Source: Barrientosiimonas humi
GTDB lineage: Bacteria; Actinomycetota; Actinomycetes; Actinomycetales; Dermatophilaceae
DNA: 64,000 nucleotides
Assembly: GCF_006716095.1 (NCBI RefSeq)
Contig: NZ_VFOK01000001.1
Coordinates: 2,635,375 to 2,699,374 of the forward strand
Direction: 5' to 3'
Each line of letters starts with the position of its first letter. Within the stretch, counting starts at the first letter, position 1. Made by a program: the position numbers and the translations under genes. Of the stretch, positions 24,754-34,849 are shown one piece after another. The notes below the pieces were generated by a model. It ran no database searches and was not told the origin of the DNA. It saw only the letters and a program-made list of their open reading frames with translations.

Positions 24754-24950
24754 GGGCGCCTACGAGGTGAGCTGTCGGGTTCGGGTGGGAGGAAATCACC
24801 CGGCCAGCGCTGCTGGCTTCACCCCGAGGACGACCGTGGTCGACCAGAAGTGGGTCCCCCGCTCCTGCCTTGCGGATCTCTCACTCCCGGGCGGCTGGCA
24901 GGACTCGGCGATGCCACCCAGGGGCCCTCCCTTTGAGAGCCGTGACCACG
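24754..24950 (-). promoter_or_regulatory. Cyclic di-AMP riboswitch (ydaO/yuaA class) upstream of the NlpC/P60 gene
   Basis: Read on the minus strand, the leader contains conserved blocks of this class: ATCGCCGAGTCCTGCC, GGCAGGAGCGGGGGACCCA, GGGGTGAAGCC, ATTTCCTCCCACCCGAACC and GACAGCTCACCTCGTAGGCG. They come in the usual order and end 14 bp before the start codon. In this class c-di-AMP binding turns expression off. A plausible promoter (TGTGAC, 18 bp, TACCGT) lies near 24947-24978. The rest of the gap up to 25121 shows nothing I can name. Confidence 0.9.
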
Positions 24951-25121
24951 GTACACACCGGGTTGGGGTATGTCACACGAAGGTCACAAATGCCCGTGAC
25001 CGGGAACTTCCGCGCGCTGCCGGGCCTCGCGCCAGCCGCGGAAACGGCGTGCGCGGAACGGCATGGGCGCACTCGCGTACGCCCGCACCGGCCGTCCCCG
25101 CTCGACCCGGCCCGGTCCGGC

Positions 25122-25826
25122 TCAGCCCTGGGCCACGAACACGTGCGCCGCCATGTCCTTGGGCAGCGACGCGCCGTCGGCCTCGGGCCGGTCCTTGGCG
25201 ACCACGAGCACCCGCTCGCCGTCGGTGCGCAGCAGCACGGTGACCCCCGGGCGCACCCCGGCGCCGGTGAGCACCGCGAGCGCGTCGGAGTCGGCCTGGG
25301 CCGGCTCGCCGATGCGACGCACCAGCGCCTCGCGCGGCTCGGCGGTGGCGATCTCGGTGAGCGCCACGACCCCGGCGCGGAAGTCCTCGGGCTCCTCGTC
25401 GTCACCCAGCTCGTCGAGGCCGGGGATCGGGTTGCCGTACGGCGAGAGCTTGTGCTCCTCCAGCAGGCCCAGGATCTTGCGCTCGACCCGCTCGCTCATG
25501 ACGTGCTCCCAGCGGCACGCCTCGTCGTGGACGAACTGCAGCTCCAGCCCGATGACGTCGACCAGCAGCCGCTCGGCCAGGCGGTGCTTGCGCATCACCC
25601 GGGTCGCGAGCGAGCGCCCCTTCTCGCTGAGCTCGATGTGCCGGTCGCCGGCGAGGGTGAGCAGGCCGTCGCGCTCCATGCGGGCGACCGTCTGGCTGAC
25701 CGTGGGCCCGGAGTGCCCCAGACGCTCCGCGATGCGCGCGCGCAGCGGCACGATGCCCTCTTCCTCGAGGTCGTAGATCGTGCGGAGGTACATCTCGGTG
25801 GTGTCGATCAGGTCGCTCACAGGCAC
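25122..25826 (-). CDS. ideR: DtxR/IdeR-family iron-dependent repressor
   Basis: A 234-residue metalloregulator. The N-terminal winged helix (DTTEMYLRTIYDLEEEG; ERLGHSGPTVSQTVARMERDGLL) is nearly the IdeR/DtxR consensus. The metal-binding/dimer helices include ACRWEHVMSERVE with the Cys, Glu and His ligands, and the C-terminal SH3-like domain (about 155-230) is present. It would repress iron uptake genes when Fe2+ is high. The start is GTG 25826 or GTG 25820, and the family start favours the latter. No target operator was found in its own upstream region. Confidence 0.92.
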   Translation of the reverse strand: MPVSDLIDTTEMYLRTIYDLEEEGIVPLRARIAERLGHSGPTVSQTVARMERDGLLTLAGDRHIELSEKGRSLATRVMRKHRLAERLLVDVIGLELQFVHDEACRWEHVMSERVERKILGLLEEHKLSPYGNPIPGLDELGDDEEPEDFRAGVVALTEIATAEPREALVRRIGEPAQADSDALAVLTGAGVRPGVTVLLRTDGERVLVVAKDRPEADGASLPKDMAAHVFVAQG

Positions 25827-25943
25827 CAGCCTGCCACCTCACCCCGACACCGCGCCGACCAGTGCCAGGTAACCCTCACCCCGCTTGCCAGGTCGGCGCG
25901 TCATAATGCGGCTGCCCGACAGCCTCAGCGATCAGGGACCTTC

Positions 25944-26645
25944 ATGACTGACGACGACAGCACCACCACGCGCGACCACGAGCGCGACGACGAGGTGGTC
26001 TCCTCCCGGGCGAGCGCCCAGGACCGGCTCGCCAAGGTGCAGCGCCAGCAGCGCCGCAGCTCCCACAAGGGCACGGTCATCGGCGTGGTGGCGGCACTGT
26101 TCGTGGTGGCCGCGCTCGGCGGTGGGGCGTTCTGGCTGATCAAGCGTGAGCGCGACGCCCAGCAGGCCGCCGCCGGCAACGTGACGGTCGGTGAGGTGAA
26201 GACGTACAACAACCTCTCGCGCGAGCACATCACCAGCGGCTACAACTACCCGCAGACCCCGCCCGTCGGCGGCAACCACAACGCGGTGTGGGCCAACTGC
26301 GGGGTGTACGACCGCGAGGTCCCCCCGCAGTACGCCGTCCACTCCCTCGAGCACGGCGCCGTCTGGATCACCTACAAGGACTCGCTGCCCGAGGGCCAGG
26401 TCAACCTGCTGCGCGGCAAGGCCGGCCAGCAGCAGGGCTACATGCTCGTGTCGCAGCAGAACGACCAGGCCACGCCGATCGTGCTCACCGCCTGGGGCAA
26501 GCAGCTGCACCTCAACAGCGCGAGCGACCCCAAGATCGACACCTTCATCCGCGACTTCCTGCAGGGTCCGCAGACGCCTGAGAAGGGCGCGTCGTGCTCG
26601 GGCGGCTACGACCCGAACACCGGCCAGATCGCGGGCGGCATGTGA
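25944..26645 (+). CDS. DUF3105 membrane-anchored protein
   Basis: A 233-residue protein with an acidic cytoplasmic N-terminus (1-40), one membrane segment (about 44-66) and an extracytoplasmic DUF3105 domain with PPVGGNHNAVWANCGVYDREVP, AVHSLEHGAVWITY and GASCSGGYDP. The His and Cys residues are conserved in the family and could bind metal, but the function is unknown. Overlaps the DUF305 gene (GTGA), and the pair recurs in actinobacteria. The ATG at 25944 is preceded by a weak AGGGA site. Confidence 0.9.
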   Translation: MTDDDSTTTRDHERDDEVVSSRASAQDRLAKVQRQQRRSSHKGTVIGVVAALFVVAALGGGAFWLIKRERDAQQAAAGNVTVGEVKTYNNLSREHITSGYNYPQTPPVGGNHNAVWANCGVYDREVPPQYAVHSLEHGAVWITYKDSLPEGQVNLLRGKAGQQQGYMLVSQQNDQATPIVLTAWGKQLHLNSASDPKIDTFIRDFLQGPQTPEKGASCSGGYDPNTGQIAGGM

Positions 26646-27385
26646 GTCGGGACGACCTGACCCACGAACCGACCGACCCGACCGTCGACGACCGCAGCGC
26701 CGACGCGGACGAGCCCGCCGACGACACCGTCCGGGCCGAGCGCAGCAGCGGACCCGGCCTGCGCCGGGTGCTCCTCGGGGTCGGCGCGCTGCTCGCCGCC
26801 GCGCTGCTGTTCGTCGCCGGCTGGTTCGTCGGCCGCCCGTCGTGGCCCGACGACACCAGCGCCGACGCCGGGTTCGCCCGCGACATGCAGGTGCACCACG
26901 CGCAGGCGGTCAACATGTCCCTGACCGTGCGCTCGGCCGGCGTGGGCTCCGACGTCCAGACGCTGGCGTACGACATCGCCACCACCCAGGAGAACCAGCG
27001 CGGCCAGATGCGTGGCTGGCTGGAGACCTGGGGGCTGCCCGTGGCGCGCAGCGAGGCCCCGATGGCCTGGATGGAGCGCGCGGGTCACGGGCACAGCAAC
27101 GACGAGCCGATGCTGATGCCCGACGGGCGGATGCCCGGCATGGCCAGCAAGGCCCAGCTGGACCGGCTGAGCTCGCTGCGCGGCGACCCCGCCGAGGTGC
27201 TGTTCCTGCAGCTGATGATCACCCACCACCGCTCCGGCGTCACGATGGCGCAGGCCTGCGTGAGCTCCTGCCAGCAGCCCGACGTGGTCGCGCTCGCGCG
27301 CACCATGGTCGAGGGGCAGCAGTCGGAGATCCGGCTGATGACCGGCATGCTCCGCGAGCGCGACGCGCCGGTGCCGTCGGCCTGA
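26642..27385 (+). CDS. DUF305 membrane-anchored protein (ferritin-like His-rich helices)
   Basis: A 247-residue protein with an acidic N-terminus, one membrane segment (about 40-62) and an extracytoplasmic DUF305 domain containing DMQVHHAQAVNMS and MITHHRSGVTMAQ. These paired HH motifs may bind copper or another metal in the family. Between them lies a Met/His-rich stretch (ERAGHGHSNDEPMLMPDGRMPGM). It is translationally coupled to the DUF3105 gene. A metal-handling role for the pair is inferred from residues, not shown. Confidence 0.88.
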   Translation: MSRDDLTHEPTDPTVDDRSADADEPADDTVRAERSSGPGLRRVLLGVGALLAAALLFVAGWFVGRPSWPDDTSADAGFARDMQVHHAQAVNMSLTVRSAGVGSDVQTLAYDIATTQENQRGQMRGWLETWGLPVARSEAPMAWMERAGHGHSNDEPMLMPDGRMPGMASKAQLDRLSSLRGDPAEVLFLQLMITHHRSGVTMAQACVSSCQQPDVVALARTMVEGQQSEIRLMTGMLRERDAPVPSA

Positions 27386-27399
27386 TTCCGGGCATGAGA

Positions 27400-27465
27400 C
27401 AACCCGTGGGTTCCGCTGGCGGGGCCAACGGGCGCACGATGGACGAGTCGTGCTCCCACGGGTTG
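27400..27465. terminator. Long palindrome after the DUF305 gene
   Basis: Outer arms CAACCCGTGGG/CCCACGGGTTG (11 bp) enclose an inner hairpin GCACGA/TCGTGC (27434-27453). It lies 14 bp after the stop codon and is probably a transcription end, for this gene or for the small minus-strand ORF facing it. Confidence 0.6.
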
Positions 27466-27533
27466 CGGTGACCGGCTGGGATTGCCGGCGCCGTCCTAGG
27501 TCGGGCACCGGAGGTGCCGACGGATGGTCAGCG

Positions 27534-27572
27534 CTAGCGCGCGGCCACCTCACGCGTCCTTGAAGAATTCAC
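27534..27572 (-). CDS. 12-codon ORF with extreme Shine-Dalgarno sequence
   Basis: Encodes MNSSRTREVAAR (GTG start at 27572, TAG stop). Upstream on the same strand is AGAGAGGAGGTGGTCC, almost the full complement of the 16S rRNA 3' end, 7 nt before the start. Downstream, GTCGGCACC and GGTGCCCGAC form a compact hairpin. From memory, near-identical ORFs occur in other actinobacteria. It may be a leader or attenuator peptide or part of an RNA. No larger coding frame follows it on this strand, so its target is unclear. Confidence 0.5.
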   Translation of the reverse strand: MNSSRTREVAAR

Positions 27573-27721
27573 TCCTGGACCACCTCCTCTCTCGTGTGCC
27601 TGCACGGTAAGTCGCGCGCCCCCGCCGACTCAAGAGGTTTAGCCGCCCCACACCGACGACCACCCGCGACACGAACTTTTTTCCACCCCTGAAGCGGTCG
27701 AAGGAACACCCCGGGTGGCGC

Positions 27722-27851
27722 TAGCGTTGTGCAGGTAGCGGCGGTTTCCTCCCCCCTGAGATCCGCCGCCCGCCCCAAACCCCCTGTTGGGGCGCAGCGC
27801 CTTCGGGCGCAGGCCGGTTGGCGCGTTCCCCCCTGTCCGCGCCAACCGGCC
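27722..27851 (+). ncRNA. 6C RNA
   Basis: Two GC-rich hairpins, each with six consecutive C in the loop. Hairpin 1 has arms GCGGCGG (27738-27744) and CCGCCGC (27763-27769) with CCCCCC at 27751-27756. Hairpin 2 has arms GGCCGGTTGGCGCG (27812-27825) and its exact complement (27838-27851) with CCCCCC at 27828-27833. This is the defining shape of the actinobacterial 6C small RNA. A TAGCGT -10 box lies at 27722-27727, and GGAAC at 27703-27707 could be part of the -35. The second hairpin may double as terminator. Confidence 0.85.
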
Positions 27852-27973
27852 GTCTCATGTCCTCTTGTTCGGCTCCTCGCCGGTTCCACCTCGCGAGCTC
27901 GGTGGTCCCGGGTCGTCGCCGAACTTCCGTCCACGTTCCGGTGCTCCACCGTCGAGACGGGACCACCGCCGCG

Positions 27974-28654
27974 CTATGGCTGGAGGCGGGAGAGCTCCCA
28001 GCTGGTGGGGTCGGCGAGGTCGCCGTCGCCGACGCGGACGTAGCGGAAGCGGTCGTGCAGGCGGCTGCGGCGCCCGCCCCACAGCTCCACCTCGTCGCAG
28101 TGGATGAGGTAGCCGCCCCAGAAGTCCGGCACCGGCACGTCGTCGGGGCTGCCGTGGTCGGACCACTTCTCGGCGTACGCCGCGTAGGCCTGCTCCAGCG
28201 CCGCCCGGTCCTCGACCGGCTGGGACTGCGCCGAGGTCCACGCGCTGATCCGCGACCCCCACGGCCGGCTGCGGAAGTACGCCTCGACCGTCTCGCGCGG
28301 CAGCTGCTCGGCGCGCCCGAACACCCGGATCGCCCGGAACATCGCGGGCCAGGTGAGCGAGGCGGCCACCGCGGCGTTCTCCGCGAGGTCGCGCCCCTTG
28401 CGCGAGCTGAGGTTGGTGAAGAAACCGAACCCGTCGGGCCCCAGGTGGCGCAGCAGCACGGTGCGCACCCGCGGCCGCCCCGACGCATCGGCCGTCGCCA
28501 CCGAGAGCGCGTCCGGCTCGGGCACGTCCGCGCGCTCGCGCGCGGCGTCGCGCGCCTCGGTGACCCACTCCTCGACGAACGGCCAGGGCGCGGGCGGCAT
28601 CACCCCGTCCTCGAGCCCGTGTCCGTCGTAGTCGGTGCGCAGGACCTCGTTCAC
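27974..28654 (-). CDS. pdxH: Pyridoxamine 5'-phosphate oxidase
   Basis: A 226-residue FMN flavoenzyme oxidising PNP/PMP to pyridoxal 5'-phosphate. It has the split-barrel core (DALSVATADASGRPRVRTVLLRHLG; FGFFTNLSSRKGRDL; WPAMFRAIRVFGRAE), the SRPWGSRISAWTSAQSQ segment, and the C-terminal dimerisation motif with FWGGYLIHCDEVELWGGRRSRLHDRFRY. Length is standard. The nearest gene upstream is divergent (28741). The region downstream to 27572 holds only the 6C RNA on the other strand. Confidence 0.96.
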   Translation of the reverse strand: MNEVLRTDYDGHGLEDGVMPPAPWPFVEEWVTEARDAARERADVPEPDALSVATADASGRPRVRTVLLRHLGPDGFGFFTNLSSRKGRDLAENAAVAASLTWPAMFRAIRVFGRAEQLPRETVEAYFRSRPWGSRISAWTSAQSQPVEDRAALEQAYAAYAEKWSDHGSPDDVPVPDFWGGYLIHCDEVELWGGRRSRLHDRFRYVRVGDGDLADPTSWELSRLQP

Positions 28655-28720
28655 GAGCGCCAGCGTACGTCGGCCCCGGCCCCGCCGGGCCGGTCACCGG
28701 ACCTCTTGCCCGGCTCGATC

Positions 28721-28734
28721 TATATTGCTAGCAT
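28721..28734 (+). promoter_or_regulatory. Palindrome TGCTAGCA overlapping the -10 box of the RHH gene
   Basis: TATATTGCTAGCAT contains a perfect 8-bp palindrome (28726-28733), and the TAGCAT -10 (28729-28734) is 6 nt before the ATG. It is a natural candidate for autoregulation by the ribbon-helix-helix protein. The AT-rich patch stands out from the surrounding GC-rich DNA. Confidence 0.45.
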
Positions 28735-28740
28735 TCCGGC

Positions 28741-28901
28741 ATGGTCGAACCCGCGAGCAGCACCAAGGCGCAGTTCAACGTCTATCTGCCGAAGCCGCTG
28801 ATCACCCGCATCAAGCACCTCGCGATCGACGAGGAGCACAGCCTCAGCGCGCTGGTCGAGAAGGCGCTGACCGAGTACGCCGACCGACAGGAGCAGAAGA
28901 A

Positions 28902-28905
<4 letters not shown>
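28741..28905 (+). CDS. Small ribbon-helix-helix (CopG/Arc-like) DNA-binding protein
   Basis: A 54-residue protein. The β-strand [12 protein letters not shown] is followed by helix [12 protein letters not shown] and helix [16 protein letters not shown], the RHH fold, which binds DNA as a dimer through the strand. The TAGCAT box 6 nt upstream suggests a leaderless mRNA. The stop overlaps the GTG of the VOC gene (GTGA). The arrangement resembles an antitoxin followed by its partner, but the partner is a VOC protein rather than a known toxin, so a simple autoregulated operon is the safer reading. Confidence 0.82.
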
Positions 28906-30777
<1,872 letters not shown>

Positions 30778-30823
30778 CGATCCGCGCGCGAGGCACCCGG
30801 GCCGGGTGGTTGACTGGCTCACC

Positions 30824-33445
30824 GTGACCTCCACCGCGAACCTGACCCGTGAGGAGTGCGCCCAGCGCGCCGCCGCCGTCGAGCCCGAGGCCTACCGGCT
30901 GCACCTCAACCTGAGCACCGCGCCCGACGCCACCGCCGAGACGTTCACCAGCACGAGCACCATCGTGTTCGCCGCCACCGGGGACCAGACCTGGGTCGAC
31001 GTGATCGCCGACGAGATCGAGCGCGCCACGCTCAACGGCGAGGACCTCGACGTCAGCACCTACGACGGCGCCCGGCTCCCCGTGCCCGGCCTCCAGGAGC
31101 GCAACGAGCTCGAGGTCGTCGCGCGCTGCCGCTTCAGCCGCACCGGCGAGGGACTGCACCGGTTCACCGACGCCGAAGACGAAAACACCTATCTCTACAC
31201 GCATTTCGAGCCCACCGACGCGCGGCGCATGTTCGCCTGCTTCGAGCAGCCCGACCTCAAGGCCCGCTTCACCGTCCGGGTCACCGCGCCGGCCGAGTGG
31301 GTCGTGCGCTCCGGCCAGGCCGAGGTCGAGCGCGACGAGACCTACCTCGCCTCCGGCTCGACCGCGACGGTCACCTTCGGCCCCACCCCGCCCCAGTCGA
31401 CCTACCTCGTCGCGCTGGCCGCCGGGCCGTACCACGTCGCCGAGGACGAGTGGAGCGTCAGCCGTGACGACGGCACCGAGCAGATCGTGCCGCTCACCCT
31501 GCTGTGCCGGCAGGCGATGGCCAAGCACCTCGACGCCGACGACATCTTCGAGGTCACCAAGCAGGGGCTGACGTTCTTCGACGAGACGTTCGGGTTCCCC
31601 TACCCGTGGGGCAAGTACGACCAGGTCTTCGTCCCGGAGTACAACCTCGGCGCGATGGAGAACCCGGGGCTGGTCACCTTCACCGAGGACTTCCTGCACC
31701 GCGGTCGCTCGACGGCGCAGCAGCGCGAGGCGCGGGCCGAGGTGATCATGCACGAGATGTCGCACATGTGGTTCGGCGACCTCGCGACGATGCGCTGGTG
31801 GGACGGGCTGTGGCTCAAGGAGTCCTTCGCCGACCTGATGGGCTACCACGTCGCGTCCGCCGCCACCCGCTACACCGACGCCTGGACCGCGTTCGTCGCG
31901 CGCAAGTCGTGGGCCTACCGCGCCGACCAGCTCCCGAGCACGCACCCGATCGTCGCCACCATCGACGACCTCGAGGCGGCGCGGCAGAACTTCGACGGGA
32001 TCACCTATGCCAAGGGGGCGTCGGTGATCAAGCAGCTGATGGCGTATGCCGGTGCGGACGCGTTCTTCGCCGGCGCCCGGGAGTACTTCGCCCGGCACGC
32101 GTTCGGCAGCACCGAGCTGGACGACCTGCTGGTCTGCCTCGAGGAGGCCTCCGGCCGCGACCTGCAGACGTGGTCGCGGCTGTGGCTGCAGACCGCGGGC
32201 ATCTCGACGCTGCGACCCGACGTGACCCGCGACGGGTCCGGGGCGATCACCCGGCTGGTCGTGCGCCAGGACTCGACCGACCCCACCACGGGCGAGCAGG
32301 TGCTGCGCCCGCACCGCATCCGCATCGGGCTCTACTCCCCCGCCGGCGACGGCCTGGAGCGCACCGGCCTGCTCGAGGTCGACGTCGACGGCGCCGAGAC
32401 CGCGGTGCCCGAGGCGGTCGGGTCGACCGCCCCGCTCCTCGTGCTCAACGACGACGACCTGACCTTCGCCAAGGTGCAGCTCGACGAGGGGTCGCTGGCG
32501 GTGCTGCGCGAGCGGCTGTCGGCGCTGCCGGAGACGCTCACCCGCGCGCTGGTCTGGTCGGACGTCTGGAACGCCACGCGCGACGCCGCCCTGCCCGCCG
32601 CCGACTTCCTCGACCTGGTGATCGCCCAGGCGCCGCGCGAGCCCGAGGGTGCGCTGCTGCGCACGGTGCTCGAGCGGGCGCTGGTGGCGCTGCGCGACTA
32701 CCTCCCGGCCGACCGTCGCCCGGCCGCCGCCGAGCGGCTGGTCACCGCGCTCGACGCCGGGATGCGCGCGGCCGAGCCGGGCTCGGACCTGCAGCTGATC
32801 TGGGCGCGGGCCCTCGCCGGCGCCGCCGGCGACACCCCGGCGGGGTCCCCGCTCGCGCGGGCGCTGCTCGACGGGGGCGCCCCGGAGGGGCTGGAGATCG
32901 ACGACGACCTGCGCTGGGCGCTGTGGACCGCGCTGACCGCGCAGGACGCGGCGACCACGGACGAGCTCGAGGAGCAGCTGCGGCGCGACCGCTCGATGAG
33001 CGGGCGGACGGCGTACGTCCGGGCCACGGCCAGCCGCCCGACCGCCGAGGCCAAGCAGTGGGCCTGGCAACGGATCACCACCGACGAGAAGCTGACCAAC
33101 GACGAGCTGCGCTCGCTGATCCTGGGGTTCATCGCCCCGTCCGGCGCCGCCGAGACCACCCGGTTCGCAGGCGACTACTACGCCTCGCTGGTCGACTGGT
33201 GGCGAGCGCGCACCCAGACGATGGCGCTGATCCTGGCCGTCGGGCTGTTCCCGAAGCAGCCGCTGCAGGCCGGCCAGGCGCCGGAGGACAACCCGGCCGC
33301 CGCGGCCGCGAGCGCCTGGCTGGAGGCCAACGCCGACGCGCCGGCCGGCCTGCGGCGCAGCGTGCTGGAGAGCCGCGACGACCTGCTGCGGGCGCTGCGC
33401 GCCCAGGAAGCAGGGGCGGCGACCACCGGCACCCCCCGGCGCTGA
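30824..33445 (+). CDS. pepN: Aminopeptidase N (M1 family zinc metallopeptidase)
   Basis: An 873-residue cytoplasmic aminopeptidase. The substrate-recognition GAMEN lies near residue 276. The zinc motif HEMSHMW begins near residue 310, with the third ligand Glu in LKESFADL about 20 residues later. The N-terminal β-domain and C-terminal helical ERAP1-like domain are complete. The GTG at 30824 fits the usual start (TSTANLTREECAQRA). An in-frame GTG at 30806 is possible. Confidence 0.95.
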   Translation: MTSTANLTREECAQRAAAVEPEAYRLHLNLSTAPDATAETFTSTSTIVFAATGDQTWVDVIADEIERATLNGEDLDVSTYDGARLPVPGLQERNELEVVARCRFSRTGEGLHRFTDAEDENTYLYTHFEPTDARRMFACFEQPDLKARFTVRVTAPAEWVVRSGQAEVERDETYLASGSTATVTFGPTPPQSTYLVALAAGPYHVAEDEWSVSRDDGTEQIVPLTLLCRQAMAKHLDADDIFEVTKQGLTFFDETFGFPYPWGKYDQVFVPEYNLGAMENPGLVTFTEDFLHRGRSTAQQREARAEVIMHEMSHMWFGDLATMRWWDGLWLKESFADLMGYHVASAATRYTDAWTAFVARKSWAYRADQLPSTHPIVATIDDLEAARQNFDGITYAKGASVIKQLMAYAGADAFFAGAREYFARHAFGSTELDDLLVCLEEASGRDLQTWSRLWLQTAGISTLRPDVTRDGSGAITRLVVRQDSTDPTTGEQVLRPHRIRIGLYSPAGDGLERTGLLEVDVDGAETAVPEAVGSTAPLLVLNDDDLTFAKVQLDEGSLAVLRERLSALPETLTRALVWSDVWNATRDAALPAADFLDLVIAQAPREPEGALLRTVLERALVALRDYLPADRRPAAAERLVTALDAGMRAAEPGSDLQLIWARALAGAAGDTPAGSPLARALLDGGAPEGLEIDDDLRWALWTALTAQDAATTDELEEQLRRDRSMSGRTAYVRATASRPTAEAKQWAWQRITTDEKLTNDELRSLILGFIAPSGAAETTRFAGDYYASLVDWWRARTQTMALILAVGLFPKQPLQAGQAPEDNPAAAAASAWLEANADAPAGLRRSVLESRDDLLRALRAQEAGAATTGTPRR

Positions 33446-33461
33446 GGCGACCCTGCGCGGA

Positions 33462-33557
33462 TCAGGGCAGGATCGAGGTCAGCGCACCCAGGACGCTCAC
33501 GCCGACCAGGGCCACCAGGGCGACGATGACGATCCACCGCCGGAAGCGCGGCGACAT
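33462..33557 (-). CDS. Small single-span membrane protein coupled to the MFS gene
   Basis: A 31-residue peptide: a basic start (MSPRFRRW) followed by one hydrophobic helix to the end. Its ATG overlaps the MFS stop as TGATG, which is the main support for it being translated. It may be an accessory subunit of the transporter. No family was recognised. Confidence 0.6.
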   Translation of the reverse strand: MSPRFRRWIVIVALVALVGVSVLGALTSILP

Positions 33558-34849
33558 CACGCGACCTGCTCCGGGGTGACGGCCTCGGCGGCCTCGCCGC
33601 GGCGCATCACCTGCAGGTGCGGCCGCTCGTGCAGGCGGTAGCGGACTCGAAGGTCGTCGGTGCGCATGACGTACATCGTCGCAGCCACCACCGCGACGGC
33701 CGTCGCCACACTGCCGATGCCGATGGTCCAGCGGGCGCCGTACTCCGCGCCGATCCAGCCGATCAGCGGCGCACCGATCGGGGTGCCGCCGAGGAAGATC
33801 GCCATGTAGAGCGCCATGACGCGCCCGCGCAGGTGCGGCGCGACGCTCAGCTGCACCATCGTGTTGGCGGTCGGCAGCACGGTGAGCGCGGTCAGCCCGA
33901 CCGGGATGAGCCACAGCGCGAACAGCTCGTACGTCGGCGCGGTCGCCGCGCCCGCGCTCGCCACGACGAACCCGGCCAGCGCCCCGAGCAGCACCCGCAG
34001 CCGGGGCTGGCTGCGCCGGGCCGACAGCAGCGCCGCGCTCAGCGACCCGATCGCCATGATCGAGCCGAGCAGGCCGAACTCCGTCGCGCCCTTGTGGAAC
34101 ACGGTCGTGGCCATCAGCGCGGTGGTGATCTGGAAGTTCATCCCGAACGTGCCGAGCATGAAGACGATGGCCATGATCAGCATCAGGTCGGGCCGGTGCC
34201 GGACGTAGGCGAGGCCCTCGCGCAGGCCGCCGCGCCCCTTGCCGCGTGGCGCCGGGTGCAGCTCGTTGCCGCGCATCATCTGCAGCGCCACGAGCACGGC
34301 GACGAACGAGAACGTGTTGACCACCAGCGTCCACCCGGTGCCGACCCAGGCGATGAGCAGGCCGGCGACGGCGGGGCCGATCAGCCGCGCCGCGTTGAAG
34401 CTGGCGCTGTTCAGGCCGACGGCGTTGCCGAGCCGCTCGGGCGGCACCATCTCCGACACGAACGCCTGCCGCGCCGGGTTGTCGGCGGCGGTGAAGAAGC
34501 CCTGCAGCGCCGCGAGCAGGTAGACCTGCCACAGCTGCACGACACCGGTCAGCGTGAGCAGCGCGAGCAGGGCCGCCGTCACCGCGAGACCGGTCTGGGT
34601 GATCGCGAGCACGCGCCGCTTGCGGAAGCGGTCGGCCAGGGTGCCGGCGACCGGGGCGAGCAGCACGACGGGCGCGAACTGCAGCGCGGTGACGATGCCG
34701 AGCGCGGTGGAGTCGTGGTCGGTGAGCTCGACCAGCACCAGCCAGTCCTGGGCGACCCGGCCCATCCAGGTGCCGACGTTGGACAGCAGCGCCCCGGTGA
34801 AGTAGATGCGGTAGTTGCGGATCGACAGCGACGCGAAGGTGGGGCTCAC
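33557..34849 (-). CDS. MFS transporter (multidrug-type)
   Basis: A 430-residue major facilitator protein with about 12 helices. It starts SPTFASLSIRNYRIYFTGALLSNVGTWMGR, typical of the DUF894/TsgA-like MFS group. It has the loop 2-3 motif GTLADRFRKRR and PAVAGLLIAWVGTG in the middle. GTG start overlaps the MarR gene stop (GTGA), so regulator and pump form one operon. The substrate is unknown, and drug or metabolite efflux is inferred from the family and from the MarR partner. Confidence 0.88.
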   Translation of the reverse strand: MSPTFASLSIRNYRIYFTGALLSNVGTWMGRVAQDWLVLVELTDHDSTALGIVTALQFAPVVLLAPVAGTLADRFRKRRVLAITQTGLAVTAALLALLTLTGVVQLWQVYLLAALQGFFTAADNPARQAFVSEMVPPERLGNAVGLNSASFNAARLIGPAVAGLLIAWVGTGWTLVVNTFSFVAVLVALQMMRGNELHPAPRGKGRGGLREGLAYVRHRPDLMLIMAIVFMLGTFGMNFQITTALMATTVFHKGATEFGLLGSIMAIGSLSAALLSARRSQPRLRVLLGALAGFVVASAGAATAPTYELFALWLIPVGLTALTVLPTANTMVQLSVAPHLRGRVMALYMAIFLGGTPIGAPLIGWIGAEYGARWTIGIGSVATAVAVVAATMYVMRTDDLRVRYRLHERPHLQVMRRGEAAEAVTPEQVA

